Shown here piece after piece: positions 18,901 through 28,157 of a DNA stretch of 64,000 nucleotides. How positions within the stretch are numbered: position 1 is the first letter of the stretch; every line of letters starts with the position of its first letter. Below the pieces are notes generated by a model, which saw only the letters and a program-made list of their open reading frames with translations, was not told the DNA's origin and did no database searches. The translations under genes and the position numbers were made by a program. The DNA is from Pseudomonas sp. S06B 330. Lineage in GTDB: Bacteria > Pseudomonadota > Gammaproteobacteria > Pseudomonadales > Pseudomonadaceae. Where the stretch lies: positions 3,840,501 through 3,904,500 of the forward strand of contig NZ_CP088149.1 in assembly GCF_002845275.2 (NCBI RefSeq), written 5' to 3'.

Positions 18901-19666
18901 CACCGGGTTTGAAGGACGCTGCACTGACTTGCAAAGTGGCCGGCAACTGCTCAGCCAGCGCTTGCAGTTCACCGTTGAGCCGGGCATTCAGGTAACCACT
19001 GCTGTCAGCACTAAGCGAGAGGGTTTTCTGCAGCTCACCGTTGACCTGCAATGCCACCTGCCAATCTTGTCCATCGACCTTGGGCAACTGCAGCTGGCCT
19101 TTGACCTGCAACGGCCAATCGCCCTCAGGTTGCAGCAGCCCTTGCAGGCTCAAGCGCAGGTCATCACGCTGCAGCTGCAGGCTGTCGATCTGCAAGCCCG
19201 CGACGGTCCAATGGGCTGCCAGGTGCAACTGACTCAATTGCTCATTACCATCCAGACGCAGGTGACCGATACGCACCTCACCCAGCTCAATCGCCAGCGG
19301 CAGCTTCAGCGCCGGCAATTGCAGCGGACCACTCTCGGGTTTCGGCTCACTCGGCGCGAAAGCCAGGTTGACCTGATCTGCCTGCAGACGTTCGATGCAC
19401 AGGGTCATGCGCAACAGGCAATGAGGCGACCAATCGAACCTAGGTGCTACCACCTCGACCCGATCCTCACCCTGCTCCCATAGCACACGTTCAGCCTGCC
19501 ACTGACCCGCCAGGCGTCCTTGGAAGTTATCAAGTTGCAAGCCTGGCACCAGCCCCAGCGTCCAGCGACTGCCCGCCTGGGTGCCGAGCAACAGGCCCAG
19601 CGCAAGCACCAGCAACAGCAGCAGAGCCAGCAGCGTGAGGAGGATATTTCTGAAAACGCGACTCAC
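15992..19666 (-). CDS. tamB: Translocation and assembly module protein TamB
   Basis: TamB (1224 residues) is an inner-membrane-anchored, beta-helical periplasm-spanning protein that works with TamA in outer membrane biogenesis and is now linked to phospholipid transport (AsmA-like family). Seen: one N-terminal anchor helix (NILLTLLALLLLLVLALGLLLG), a very long repetitive beta-rich body with recurring L.L.G.L.G-type strands, and the conserved C-terminal DUF490/TamB domain (about residues 880-1224) ending in YKRDF. Length is normal. It overlaps the end of tamA by 4 bases, so the pair is translationally coupled. Composition is uniform with its neighbours. Confidence 0.93.
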   Translation of the reverse strand: MSRVFRNILLTLLALLLLLVLALGLLLGTQAGSRWTLGLVPGLQLDNFQGRLAGQWQAERVLWEQGEDRVEVVAPRFDWSPHCLLRMTLCIERLQADQVNLAFAPSEPKPESGPLQLPALKLPLAIELGEVRIGHLRLDGNEQLSQLHLAAHWTVAGLQIDSLQLQRDDLRLSLQGLLQPEGDWPLQVKGQLQLPKVDGQDWQVALQVNGELQKTLSLSADSSGYLNARLNGELQALAEQLPATLQVSAASFKPGADLPDTLQLNNLVLSAKGNLQSGYQLLGSASLPAEQGPVALSLLGNVDAKGAQLSALDLTASADQYLKLTASADWQQGLSAVATIDWLDFPWLRLYPLEQAPQVSLRRFNGQVQYLDGTYQGEFKGDLDGPAGAFSLSSPFKGDLQQITLAQLALTAGQGKLAGNVSVQFADALAWDAALELSALNPAYWLAELPGTLAGPLRSKGQIKNGEVSLDADLDLKGRLRGQPAVLKAVAQGAGQNWTLGTLDIRLGDNHINGSGSLQQRLAGQLDLNLPRLGQLWPQLQGQLKGKLEVAGTLQAPQGTLTVQGQQLAQADNHLQRLALDAKLDSAQRAVIDLQAGGIRLGDTALGVLSAKGRGDIRQQQLELGLDGPKLKLDLGLDGQLDKGNWRGRLASGQIQAGGQDWRLQAPAKLQRLASGQLDFGAHCWRSGQASLCGDDQRLAPEPRLRYHLKQFPLQSLAQWLPKDFAWQGLLNADINLDLPASGPKGTIVVDASGGTLRLREKDQWLDFPYQTLRLESTLAPRRVDTRVDFRGERLGELALVTRLDPIANHKPLSGTFRLTGLDIAIARPFAPMVERLAGQLNGSGQLSGTLLSPQVNGSLNLVGGEVAGAELPISLKDLNVQAMIAGEQVQLSGAWKSGEAGQGSLRGQIGWGPALAVDLKLQGQRLPVTVEPYADLEVAPDLLISLAGDKLAIAGKVLVPKGKITVRELPPSTVKVSDDTVIVGHQTEEGKAPIAVAMDIDVEVGQDTLSFSGFGLTANLLGHVHIGDNLDTRGELSLADGRYRAYGQRLTIRRARLLFAGPIDQPYLDIEAIRQTDDVIAGIRLSGSAEQPTTQVFSEPAMSQEQALSYLVLGRPLGTTGEDNNMLAQAALGLGLASSAGVTGSLASSLGIDDFQLDTEGSGDSTSVVASGNLTERLSLRYGVGVFEPVNTVALRYKLSKKVYLEAASGLASSLDIFYKRDF

Positions 19667-21405
19667 AATTCCGGCCCCATGGAGAAGTGCAGACGAAAAC
19701 CACCGTCGTCATCCAGCGCATGGGCCAGATCCAGACGCAACGGCCCCACTGGAGAGACCCAGCGCACACCGATACCGACACCGGTCTTGAGGCTGGGAAA
19801 CTCCAGATTGTTGAATGAATTACCCTGGTCGACAAAGGTCGCCACGCGCCACTTGTCCATCACCTCGTACTGGTACTCGACACTGCCGGCCACCAGATAG
19901 CGGCCACCAATACGATCGCCATCGGAGTTCTCCGGCGACAAGCTTTGGTAGTCATAGCCACGCACACTCTGGTCACCACCGGCGAAGAAGCGCAGCGACG
20001 GCGGTATCGAACTCTGGTAATCGTTGGTGGCACTGCCGCCGGCCTGCACACGGCCGAGAAAACGGTGTTTACGGCCCAGCGTGGTCAAGCCCTTGAGCAC
20101 CACATTGGCATGCAGCAGGTTGGTGTCGGACACCAGCCCTTCCTTGGCCGCCTGTACATCGAATTGCAGGCGATAGCCATTGTGTGGATCGATGCGGTTG
20201 TCGCTGCGCAGATAGGAATAACTGACGCCGGGCATCAACAGGTTACTCAGGCCCGAGTCATCTCCCAGGCGGTATTCTTCGCGTTGATACTTGAGCGACA
20301 GCACCCGTTGCCAGCCACTGGGCAGCTTGCTGTGCCATTCCGGGCCAACGGTGAGCAGCTTGCTCAAGGTGTCGGTGCCGGCGATCTCCTCGTTTTGGTA
20401 GCCACCGGCAAAGCGAAATTTATCGGTCAACGGCGGATCGAGAGGAATGTCGTACCACAGCCCGACGTTCTGCCGAGGTGCCGACAGTTCGGTTTCCCAA
20501 CCATAACTGTGGCCTTGCGGGTTGACCCAATGACGCGTCCAGTTGGCCTTGCCCCGCGGACCGACGTCTGTCGAAAACCCCAGGCCCAGGCCCATGGTGC
20601 GTGGCTTGCGAGTCTGCAGCTGGACCGCCACCGGAATGCGCTGCTCCACTGCAGCGGTGGGCGCGGCATCCACGCGCACACCCTCGAAATAGCCACTCGA
20701 TTGCAGGGCGTTATTGAGTTCGGCAATCAGTTCAGAGTCGTACGGGGTGTCAGCCTTAAATGGCACCATGCGCTGCAGCAAGGTCTCATCGAACGGTGTG
20801 TCGCCGTCAAAGCTGACCTTGCCCAGACTGTAGCGTGGGCCACTCTGGTAGATCAGTTCAATGTCGGCCACGCCCGCCTGGGGGTCGACTGCCAGGCGCT
20901 GACGAGTAAAACGCCCACTGAAGAAACCGTAACGCGCAGCCTGGTTTTGAATCAGGCGCTTGGCATCTTCGTATTGGCCATGATTGAGTACTTCGCCAGT
21001 GCGCAGGGCCTTGCTGTTGGGCAGGCGAAATGTCTTGAGTTCACTGGCCGGGCCATCGATGCGAATGGTGACATCACGCAGGTGTACCGGCTCGCCCGGC
21101 TCGATGGTGAGAATCAGCTGTGGCTCTTTATCGGCTTTGGCCGGCGCTTTGACCTCGGTGTCGATCTGCGCCTGGTAGTAACCCAACGCCTGGGCTGCTT
21201 TGCGCGCCTGCTCGACAGCGCCGCGGCTGAAGCGCAGTAGCGCCTCTTCATCGCGTTTACCAAGGCTGCCGATATAGCCTTCGACATTGGCCTTGAGTTC
21301 GTTATTGGCAGGCTTGATCCGTACCACCAGCTCGCTCTGCGCATACACGCCAATGCTGGTAAAACACAGAATCAAACCGCAGGTGAATCGTCCTGAATAC
21401 GTCAT
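19663..21405 (-). CDS. tamA: Translocation and assembly module protein TamA
   Basis: TamA (580 residues) is the Omp85-family outer membrane partner of TamB. Seen: a signal peptide (CGLILCFTSIGVYA), three POTRA repeats (about residues 25-265) and a 16-strand barrel with the family signature FAGGDQSVRGYDYQSL (lid-lock RGY motif) and a C-terminal strand RLHFSMGPEL. The start at 21405 gives the signal peptide directly. It is followed by tamB with a 4-base overlap, and a GNAT gene ends 57 bases upstream on the same strand. Confidence 0.93.
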   Translation of the reverse strand: MTYSGRFTCGLILCFTSIGVYAQSELVVRIKPANNELKANVEGYIGSLGKRDEEALLRFSRGAVEQARKAAQALGYYQAQIDTEVKAPAKADKEPQLILTIEPGEPVHLRDVTIRIDGPASELKTFRLPNSKALRTGEVLNHGQYEDAKRLIQNQAARYGFFSGRFTRQRLAVDPQAGVADIELIYQSGPRYSLGKVSFDGDTPFDETLLQRMVPFKADTPYDSELIAELNNALQSSGYFEGVRVDAAPTAAVEQRIPVAVQLQTRKPRTMGLGLGFSTDVGPRGKANWTRHWVNPQGHSYGWETELSAPRQNVGLWYDIPLDPPLTDKFRFAGGYQNEEIAGTDTLSKLLTVGPEWHSKLPSGWQRVLSLKYQREEYRLGDDSGLSNLLMPGVSYSYLRSDNRIDPHNGYRLQFDVQAAKEGLVSDTNLLHANVVLKGLTTLGRKHRFLGRVQAGGSATNDYQSSIPPSLRFFAGGDQSVRGYDYQSLSPENSDGDRIGGRYLVAGSVEYQYEVMDKWRVATFVDQGNSFNNLEFPSLKTGVGIGVRWVSPVGPLRLDLAHALDDDGGFRLHFSMGPEL

Positions 21406-21462
21406 AGGCGCGGATGCTACCAGAGCTTGGCGCCAGCATGGAGCCCGAGGCGCTTCAGCCTG

Positions 21463-22122
21463 CTACGCAGGCAGGGCCGAAGCACGCTGAGATGACTGGG
21501 GATTAGGATGAAAGAACACATGCTCGCGAACTGTTCCTACAGCAATTTCGCCAATTTCCTGGTAGCCCTGACGCTGATAGAACGCCAAGTAATGCTCGTT
21601 ACCCGTGTCCAGCACGACGCCTTGGGAGTGTTCATCTTCAGCACACCAGTCATGCACCGCTTGTAACAACTGCTCACCATACTGTTGACCCTGGAACTGC
21701 GGATGAATCCCCAGCAACGGCAAGACATGCACCGCATCACCGGGCAGGCACGCCATCAGCGCCGCCTGGTAATCCAGGTAACGCCGAGTGCAGCGAAAAC
21801 CGGTGCTCAGGACCATGCGCATGCGCCAGGCCCAGCTCTCGGTAATCCCCAGGCGTCGCTGTGGCGGCGCGATCAGGGCAATACCGATCAAGCGGTCGTC
21901 GACCAACAAGCCCAACGCCGGCAACTCTTGGAAAAAGTGTTGCTTGACCAGTTCGCGTACAGTGGCGCGAATGCGCTGGTCATACCCCGGGCGCTGGGCC
22001 TCGAACAAAAATGCATAGGTCGGGTCGTGGCGATAGGCGTGATACAACAGCGAACGCGCCTCACGACTATAGCCACCATCAAGCAGGCGAAGCTGAGCCG
22101 GGACAGTAGTCGAATCGGTCAT
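21463..22122 (-). CDS. GNAT-family N-acetyltransferase
   Basis: An acyltransferase-fold protein of 219 residues. Seen: the GNAT acetyl-CoA site, with VHVLPLLGIHPQFQGQQYGEQLL matching motif A (Q/R-x-x-G-x-G/A) and the following VLDTGNEHYLAFYQRQGY (motif B). The acceptor substrate is unknown. The frame is open to 22140; the ATG at 22122 (MTDSTTVPAQL) is preferred because a GGAGGG site lies 9 bases upstream. It is transcribed towards tamA and diverges from xthA. Confidence 0.85.
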   Translation of the reverse strand: MTDSTTVPAQLRLLDGGYSREARSLLYHAYRHDPTYAFLFEAQRPGYDQRIRATVRELVKQHFFQELPALGLLVDDRLIGIALIAPPQRRLGITESWAWRMRMVLSTGFRCTRRYLDYQAALMACLPGDAVHVLPLLGIHPQFQGQQYGEQLLQAVHDWCAEDEHSQGVVLDTGNEHYLAFYQRQGYQEIGEIAVGTVREHVFFHPNPQSSQRASALPA

Positions 22123-22283
22123 GCTGACAACCCTCCACAATGGGCATTCATTGCCGTTGAAGCGTACGTTGCCCCGATGTTCACTTCGAGCACCACGTTA
22201 GCAGCCTATGGCGAGGCGCGCCACGCTGGCCGCAGGCGTCGATGTCGGCTAGGATCCTTCGTTTTACCAGGATTGTGTTTGCC

Positions 22284-23096
22284 ATGAAGATCGTCTCGTT
22301 CAACATCAATGGCCTGCGCGCCCGGCCCCATCAGTTGGCGGCGTTGATCGAAAAGCACCAGCCGGACGTGATCGGCTTGCAGGAAACCAAGGTCAGCGAC
22401 GAGCAGTTTCCCTTGGCCGAGGTCCAGGCATTGGGTTATCACGTGCATTTTCATGGCCAGAAAGGCCACTACGGCGTCGCCCTGCTCTCACGCCAGGCGC
22501 CCCTAAGCCTGCACAAGGGCTTTGCCAGCGATGAAGAAGATGCCCAGCGCCGCTTTATCTGGGGCACCTTCGCCGATGCCAATGGCACCCCGATCACCAT
22601 CATGAACGGCTACTTCCCCCAGGGCGAAAGCCGCGACCACCCCACCAAGTTCCCGGCCAAACAGCGCTTCTATAGTGACCTGCAGGCCTTGCTGGAAAGC
22701 CAGTTCAAGAACGATCATCCGTTGGTGGTGATGGGCGATGTCAACATTTCGCCCGAGGACTGTGACATTGGCATCGGAGCCGACAATGCCAAGCGCTGGC
22801 TCAAGACCGGCAAGTGCAGCTTCTTGCCCGAAGAGCGCGAGTGGATGGTGCGCCTGAAAAACTGGGGGCTGGTCGACAGTTTCCGCCACCTGCATCCGGA
22901 GGTCGCCGACCGTTTCAGCTGGTTCGACTACCGCAGTCGCGGTTTCGAAGACGAGCCCAAGCGCGGTCTGCGTATTGACCTGATCATGACCTCCCAAGGT
23001 TTGCTGCCGCGGATCAAGGCTGCAGGCGTCGACTACGACCTGCGCGCCATGGAAAAGCCTTCGGACCATGCACCGATCTGGCTGGAGCTGGCTTAA
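22284..23096 (+). CDS. xthA: Exodeoxyribonuclease III
   Basis: The protein has 270 residues ([18 protein letters not shown]...), the standard size for XthA, the AP endonuclease / 3'-5' exonuclease of base excision repair. Seen: SFNINGL with the metal-site Asn, LQETK (catalytic Glu), [14 protein letters not shown] (Asp/Asn pair), LRIDLIM and the terminal KPSDHAPIW with the catalytic Asp-His. The frame is open from 22242, but the ATG at 22284 gives the canonical N-terminus. It is monocistronic: a repeat element follows the stop. Confidence 0.95.
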   Translation: MKIVSFNINGLRARPHQLAALIEKHQPDVIGLQETKVSDEQFPLAEVQALGYHVHFHGQKGHYGVALLSRQAPLSLHKGFASDEEDAQRRFIWGTFADANGTPITIMNGYFPQGESRDHPTKFPAKQRFYSDLQALLESQFKNDHPLVVMGDVNISPEDCDIGIGADNAKRWLKTGKCSFLPEEREWMVRLKNWGLVDSFRHLHPEVADRFSWFDYRSRGFEDEPKRGLRIDLIMTSQGLLPRIKAAGVDYDLRAMEKPSDHAPIWLELA

Positions 23097-23109
23097 GGGC
23101 GGGATACGG

Positions 23110-23201
23110 TGTAGCCACTGCCGCGAGGCTGCGATCGACTGCGCAGGACAGTGTTATACGGCCCTTTTGCGGCCGTTCGCAGCCTGGCGGCAGCGCTACA
23201 G
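23110..23201. repeat. Long imperfect palindromic repeat (copy 1)
   Basis: It begins TGTAGCCACTGCCGCGAGGC, continues TGCGATCGACTGCG, and ends with the inverted counterpart CGCAGCCTGGCGGCAGCGCTACAG. The left arm is nearly identical to that of a second copy at 48751-48892, so this is a dispersed repeat family, probably a paired REP/BIME-type element. It lies between xthA and the PhoB-controlled gene. Confidence 0.7.
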
Positions 23202-23210
23202 GTGATCACC

Positions 23211-23239
23211 CTGTCATCTTACGGTCATCCAACCGTCTT
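23211..23239 (+). promoter_or_regulatory. PhoB box (three direct repeats, 11-bp period)
   Basis: CTGTCATCTTACGGTCAT (23211-23228) is an excellent match to the 18-bp Pho box CTGTCAT-A/T4-CTGTCAT. A weaker third unit, CCGTCTT, follows in phase at 23233. It lies 41 bases before the start codon of a PstS-like gene, which fits phosphate-starvation control. Confidence 0.82.
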
Positions 23240-23279
23240 AATCTGCGGCACATCCTTTGCCTGAAGAGTGCCTGCCGGC

Positions 23280-24602
23280 ATGCTCCGCCACCTCAGCCTG
23301 CTCCTGCTTTGTCTATTTCCCCTCCTTGCACCTGCCGCCCCGCAAGCGCCGGCGCAGTTGCGTATTCAGGGCTCCAATACCATTGGTGCTGCCTTGGCAC
23401 CGGCACTGGTCAAAGGCATGCTGGAAGCACAAGGTGCCGGCGAGGTAAGGATTGAAACGCAGGCAACGGCCAACGAAGTCCAGGTCCGCGCCCTCGATCA
23501 GCAGGGCACGCCGATCCGCGTCGACATCGCCGCCCACGGCTCCAGCACCGGTTTCACCGCCCTCAAGAGCGGCGAGGCAGACCTGGCTGCAGCGTCACGC
23601 CCGGTCAAGCCTAGCGAGCGAGCCGAACTGCAGCCCTTGGGTGACCTCAACAGTGCCGCCGCCGAACAGATCATCGGCCTGGATGGCGTCGCCGTAATCG
23701 TTCACCCCGACAACCCACTGCCTCAGGTCAGCACCGTGCAACTGGCGCAGATCTTTGCCGGGCAAATTACCACCTGGGAGGCGTTGGGCCTCGGAAATGG
23801 GCCTATTCATCTGTACGCCCGAGACGATCGCTCGGGCACATTCGAAACCTTCAAGGCTCTGGTGCTCGATGACCGCGGTCAGACGCTGGCCAACACCGCG
23901 AAACGCTTCGAATCCGGCGAACAGTTGGCCAAAGAGGTGCTCAATGATCGTCAGGCCATCGGCTTCAGCAGCCTGGCCTCGGTGCATGGTGCCAAGGTAC
24001 TGGCGATTGCCGACGGTGATTCTCGCGCCATGCTACCGAGCTCAGCCCTGGTGGCCAGTGAAGACTACCCACTGTCGCGGCGCCTGTATTTGTATATGCC
24101 GCCCACTCAAGCCACACCCTGGGCTCGGGCACTGGTGGAGTTTGCGCAAAGTGCCAAGGGCCAGGCCATCGTCACCGCCAACGGTTTTGTCGGTCAGCAC
24201 ATCCATGCAATCAAAGTGCCCCCGGCCGACGGCATGCCGCCGCCGTATCGGGCACTGGTGCGCAACGCGCAACGCTTATCAGTGAATTTCCGCTTCCAGG
24301 AAGGTAGTGCCAACCTGGACAACAAAGCCTTGCGCGATGTTCAGCGAGTGATCGACTACCTGCGCCTACACAATAAGCTGAAACAGGACGTCGTGCTGGT
24401 AGGATTCGGCGATGCCAAGCACGACCCTGAGCGCGCCGCTCTGCTTTCACGTCTGCGCGCCATGGCTGTGCGCCGGGAGTTGGCAAAGGAAGGCATCACC
24501 TTGCGTGAAGTTATGGGGCTGGGCGACGAACTCCCCGTAGCAACCAATACCGCCGAAGAAGGCCGCCTGCGCAATCGAAGAGTGGAAGTCTGGGTCTACT
24601 AG
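23280..24602 (+). CDS. PstS-like phosphate-binding domain fused to an OmpA domain
   Basis: An exported protein of 440 residues (signal MLRHLSLLLLCLFPLLAPAAP). Domains: a PBP-like phosphate-binding domain (about 25-300) with LRIQGSNTIG, AHGSSTGF, SRPVKPSE and the phosphate-loop-like ARDDRSGTFETF; then an OmpA peptidoglycan-binding domain (about 325-440) with NFRFQEGSANLD and NRRVEVWVY. Such fusions are annotated in Pseudomonas as a phosphate ABC substrate-binding/OmpA protein. The OmpA part should tether the phosphate-binding part to the cell wall. No pst permease genes are adjacent. The upstream PhoB box predicts induction by phosphate starvation. A GTG at 23268 is an alternative start. Confidence 0.88.
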   Translation: MLRHLSLLLLCLFPLLAPAAPQAPAQLRIQGSNTIGAALAPALVKGMLEAQGAGEVRIETQATANEVQVRALDQQGTPIRVDIAAHGSSTGFTALKSGEADLAAASRPVKPSERAELQPLGDLNSAAAEQIIGLDGVAVIVHPDNPLPQVSTVQLAQIFAGQITTWEALGLGNGPIHLYARDDRSGTFETFKALVLDDRGQTLANTAKRFESGEQLAKEVLNDRQAIGFSSLASVHGAKVLAIADGDSRAMLPSSALVASEDYPLSRRLYLYMPPTQATPWARALVEFAQSAKGQAIVTANGFVGQHIHAIKVPPADGMPPPYRALVRNAQRLSVNFRFQEGSANLDNKALRDVQRVIDYLRLHNKLKQDVVLVGFGDAKHDPERAALLSRLRAMAVRRELAKEGITLREVMGLGDELPVATNTAEEGRLRNRRVEVWVY

Positions 24603-24771
24603 CCCCTGGCCGAAGGCTCACGCAACCATTTGTTACACCCCCAGTTGGGCTGCCGCCGTCATCGGGTCTAGGCTTTCAGGTGTGACGCCGGGCCCCTCTG
24701 ACGGCTGCCAAGCCGCCATGTCGGAGTCACTGTTGCCGCTGTTGGCAACGACGACAATCAAGGAGGGGCGC
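24603..24771. other. Leader region upstream of the TerC-family gene
   Basis: 169 bases with several GC-rich imperfect stems but no motif I can assign. I looked for the yybP-ykoY manganese riboswitch often found before this gene family and did not find its conserved GGGGAGUA-type core. Confidence 0.4.
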
Positions 24772-25779
24772 ATGGCGGCTCTACAGGCATTTCTCAACAA
24801 TGACGTTCTCGGCACCAGCACCTGGTTCTGGTTGGCATTCATTGGCATTGTCCTGACCCTGCTGGTACTGGATCTGGGCGTGCTGCACCGCAAAGCTCAC
24901 GAAATCGAAATGCGCGAAAGCCTGCTGCTGTACGCAGGCTATTTCAGCGTCGGCGTGCTGTTTGGCGGCTGGGTCTGGCTGGAGTTAGGCGCGCAACCTG
25001 CCCTGGAGTTCTACACCGGCTTTCTGGTCGAGCAGTCGCTGTCCATGGACAACGTCTTCGTCATGGCGATGATCTTCAGTTACTTCGCTATCCCTCGCCT
25101 CTACCAGCACCGCGTGCTGTTCTGGGGCATCCTCGGTGTGGTGGTGTTACGCGCGATCATGATCGGTGTGGGCAGCGCACTGGTTCAAGAGTTCGCCTGG
25201 ATTCTCTATGTGTTTGGCGCCTTCTTGCTGATCACCGGCGTGAAAATGCTGTTTTCCCGCGAGGAAGCTCATCCAGACCTGGCCAACAATCGGGTGCTGA
25301 AGTTTGTGCGCAGCCATTTGCGCGTCACCGATGACCTGCATGGACCGCGCTTTTTTGTTCGGCTCAAAGCTGCTGGGCAGCACAAGGCGATGCTTTATGC
25401 GACGCCACTGTTCCTGGCACTGGTGCTGATCGAACTGGCCGATCTGGTGTTTGCCGTGGACAGCGTGCCGGCCATCTTCGCCATTACCCAAGACCCGTTC
25501 ATTGTCTATACCTCGAACATCTTCGCGATCCTTGGCCTGCGTGCGCTGTATTTCGCCTTGGCGGCGCTGATGCACCGTTTTATCTACCTTAAGTACGCGC
25601 TGGCCCTGGTGTTGATTTTCATCGGTGGCAAAATCTTCTATCACGGCTTCATCGGCGCGGTACCGGCGTTGCTGTCGTTGAGTGTGACGCTGGGGCTGTT
25701 GAGTGGCGGCGTGCTGTTGTCATTGTTCAAAACGCGCGACCAGCCGCAACACCCGGCCAATTCCGGCAGCCACAAATGA
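24772..25779 (+). CDS. TerC-family (Alx-like) integral membrane protein
   Basis: A protein of 335 residues with about nine membrane helices. Seen: the TerC-family blocks SLSMDNVFVMAMIFSYFAIP and LIELADLVFAVDSVPAIFAIT, with the membrane-embedded acidic residues thought to bind a metal. Alx-type members export manganese in several bacteria, so Mn2+ (perhaps during alkaline or redox stress) is the best guess. The start at 24772 is chosen for the AGGAGG site at 24761-24766; the frame is open from 24682. The gene stands alone. Confidence 0.88.
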   Translation: MAALQAFLNNDVLGTSTWFWLAFIGIVLTLLVLDLGVLHRKAHEIEMRESLLLYAGYFSVGVLFGGWVWLELGAQPALEFYTGFLVEQSLSMDNVFVMAMIFSYFAIPRLYQHRVLFWGILGVVVLRAIMIGVGSALVQEFAWILYVFGAFLLITGVKMLFSREEAHPDLANNRVLKFVRSHLRVTDDLHGPRFFVRLKAAGQHKAMLYATPLFLALVLIELADLVFAVDSVPAIFAITQDPFIVYTSNIFAILGLRALYFALAALMHRFIYLKYALALVLIFIGGKIFYHGFIGAVPALLSLSVTLGLLSGGVLLSLFKTRDQPQHPANSGSHK

Positions 25780-25821
25780 CACAGGCCCGCAGTGGCGGGC
25801 CTGATATCGACAGCGTGCAAA

Positions 25822-27051
25822 TCAATGCTCGCTGCGCAGCATCTCCTTGGGCACATACTTGCCGATTTCATACTTGCCAATCGCTGCCCGGTGCACCTCA
25901 TCCGGGCCATCGGCCAGGCGCAAGGTACGTTGCATGGCGTACATGTAAGCCAGCGGGAAGTCGCCACTGACGCCGGCCCCGCCATGGATCTGAATCGCCC
26001 GGTCAATAACCTTCAACGCCACGTTCGGCGCCACTACCTTGATCTGCGCGATCTCGCTGCGCGCCACCTTGTTGCCTACGGTGTCCATCATGTAAGCCGC
26101 CTTGAGCGTCAGCAACCGCGCCATATCGATTTCCATGCGCGAGTCGGCAATCTTGTCGACGTTGCCACCCAGGCGCGCCAGCGGCCGGCCAAACGCGGTG
26201 CGCTCCACCGAACGCTTGCACATCAATTCCAAGGCTCGTTCAGCCATGCCGATCGAGCGCATACAGTGGTGGATACGCCCAGGGCCCAGTCGCCCCTGAG
26301 CAATTTCGAAGCCGCGGCCCTCGCCCAACAACACGTTTTCGTAAGGCACCCGTACATTCTCGAACAACACTTCGGCATGGCCATGAGGGGCATCGTCGTA
26401 ACCGAAGACCGGTAGTGGTCGGACGATTTTTACCCCCGGGGTATCCGTCGGCACCAGGATCATCGAATGCTGCTGATGACGCGGGCCGTCCGGATTGCTC
26501 AGGCCCATGAAGATCATGATCTTGCAGCGCGGATCACAGGCACCTGAAGTCCACCACTTGCGGCCATTGATCACCCATTCGTCACCCACGCGCTCAGCAC
26601 GTGCGGCCATGTTGGTGGCGTCGGAAGAGGCTACGTCCGGCTCGGTCATGGCAAAGGCCGAACGGATCTCACCGCGTAACAGCGGCTCCAACCACTGGCG
26701 TTTCTGCGCCTCGCTGCCGTAGCGCACCAGTACTTCCATGTTGCCGGTGTCCGGTGCCGAGCAGTTGAACGGCTCCGGACCGAGCAGCGAGCGGCCCATG
26801 ATCTCTGCCAGCGGCGCATATTCCAGGTTGGTCAGCCCTGCGCCCAGCTCCGACTCAGGCAGGAACAGGTTCCACAGCCCTTCAGCCTTGGCCTTGTTTT
26901 TGAGCTCTTCCATGATCGCCGTGGGCTGCCAACGGTCACCTTCGGCGACCTGCCGCTCGAACACCGCTTCAGCGGGATAGACATAAGCATCCATGAACGC
27001 TGTGACACGTTCGCGCAACGCCTGGACCTTGGGTGAATAGGCGAAATCCAT
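25822..27051 (-). CDS. Acyl-CoA dehydrogenase family protein
   Basis: A flavoprotein of 409 residues in the acyl-CoA dehydrogenase superfamily. Seen: an N-terminal helical domain, the FAD/substrate segment [34 protein letters not shown], then the C-terminal helical domain with [42 protein letters not shown]. It resembles the long-chain/ACAD10-11-like bacterial subgroup; the exact acyl substrate cannot be read off. The divergent LysR gene 139 bases away is its likely regulator. Confidence 0.9.
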   Translation of the reverse strand: MDFAYSPKVQALRERVTAFMDAYVYPAEAVFERQVAEGDRWQPTAIMEELKNKAKAEGLWNLFLPESELGAGLTNLEYAPLAEIMGRSLLGPEPFNCSAPDTGNMEVLVRYGSEAQKRQWLEPLLRGEIRSAFAMTEPDVASSDATNMAARAERVGDEWVINGRKWWTSGACDPRCKIMIFMGLSNPDGPRHQQHSMILVPTDTPGVKIVRPLPVFGYDDAPHGHAEVLFENVRVPYENVLLGEGRGFEIAQGRLGPGRIHHCMRSIGMAERALELMCKRSVERTAFGRPLARLGGNVDKIADSRMEIDMARLLTLKAAYMMDTVGNKVARSEIAQIKVVAPNVALKVIDRAIQIHGGAGVSGDFPLAYMYAMQRTLRLADGPDEVHRAAIGKYEIGKYVPKEMLRSEH

Positions 27052-27190
27052 GGGCAGTACCTTCAGTGGAAAGGGGATCTGATCAAGAGCCTAGATCAGC
27101 CAGCAAAATCCACCTAATCTATTCTCGGCGTGTATAAACATTCATAACCAATATATGATCCACCCATAACACCAACAAAGAGCAGCGCCC

Positions 27191-28129
27191 ATGAACCTGA
27201 GCAAGGTCGACCTGAATTTGTTCATCGTCTTCGATGCCATCTACACCGAAGCCAACCTGACCCGTGCCGGGCAGATTGTCGGCATTACCCAGCCTGCGGT
27301 TTCCAACGCCCTGGCGCGGCTGCGCGAGACCTTCAACGACCCGCTGTTCGTGCGCACCGCTCAAGGCATGGTGCCCACGCCCATGGCACAGAACATCATC
27401 GGCCCGGTGCGCAATGCCCTGTCGCTGTTGCGGGTGTCGGTGCAGGAAAGCCGAATCTTCAACCCACTGCAGGCGAACAAGACGTTTCGCATCAGCATGA
27501 CCGACCTCACCGAGGCGGTGATCCTGCCACCATTGTTCCAACGCCTGCGCCGCCTGGCCCCGGCGGTGGTGATCGAAAGCTTTTTGTGCAAGCGCCGAGA
27601 GACCACCAAGGAACTTGCCGCCGGGCGCCTGGACTTTGCCGTCGATGCGCCCCTCAATACCGATCCGCAGGTACGCCACGTCAAGCTGATGCAGGATCAA
27701 TACGTCTGCGCCTTGCGCCAGGGTCATCCGCTGACGAAAGATAAACTTAGCCTGGACGATTACCTGAGCCTGACCCACATCCATATTTCCAGCCGCCGTA
27801 ATGGCTTGGGGTATGTCGACCTGGCATTGGGCAAAATGGGCTTGCAGCGCAAGATCGCACTACGCTCACAGCACTATCTGATGGCCTCACAAGTGCTGCA
27901 GCAGACCGACATGGTCATGACCGTACCGGAGCGCTTCGCCCGTCGCCATCAACTCAATTACCTGCGCCTGCCGGTCAACGACGTACCGCCATTGGAGACC
28001 CACCTGTACTGGCACGAAAGCACCGACCAGGACCCAGCCAATCGCTGGATGCGTGAACAGATTATTGAGTTGTGCCAGGCGGTAGTGGCGCAGGATGAGC
28101 GGGTCAGCAAGGTTACAGAAAAGGTCTGA
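27191..28129 (+). CDS. LysR-family transcription regulator
   Basis: A regulator of 312 residues. Seen: an N-terminal winged HTH (LNLFIVFDAIYTEANLTRAGQIVGITQPAVSNALARLRE, about 9-47) and a C-terminal effector domain (about 93-300) of the periplasmic-binding type. The closest general resemblance is to the NodD/LeuO-like LysR subgroup that starts with KVDLNLF. It is divergent from the acyl-CoA dehydrogenase gene; the AT-rich spacer (27110-27175) holds ATTCATAACC and AATATATGAT half-sites that could form a LysR-type T-N11-A operator. Fatty acid or acyl-CoA metabolism is the inferred target. Confidence 0.9.
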   Translation: MNLSKVDLNLFIVFDAIYTEANLTRAGQIVGITQPAVSNALARLRETFNDPLFVRTAQGMVPTPMAQNIIGPVRNALSLLRVSVQESRIFNPLQANKTFRISMTDLTEAVILPPLFQRLRRLAPAVVIESFLCKRRETTKELAAGRLDFAVDAPLNTDPQVRHVKLMQDQYVCALRQGHPLTKDKLSLDDYLSLTHIHISSRRNGLGYVDLALGKMGLQRKIALRSQHYLMASQVLQQTDMVMTVPERFARRHQLNYLRLPVNDVPPLETHLYWHESTDQDPANRWMREQIIELCQAVVAQDERVSKVTEKV

Positions 28130-28157
28130 GCAAGCCCCGAGCTCGACGATTCCTTGC

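Noticed and set aside
24603..24771. yybP-ykoY manganese riboswitch before the TerC-family gene
   Set aside because: This riboswitch class often precedes such genes, but I could not find its conserved core sequence or helices here.
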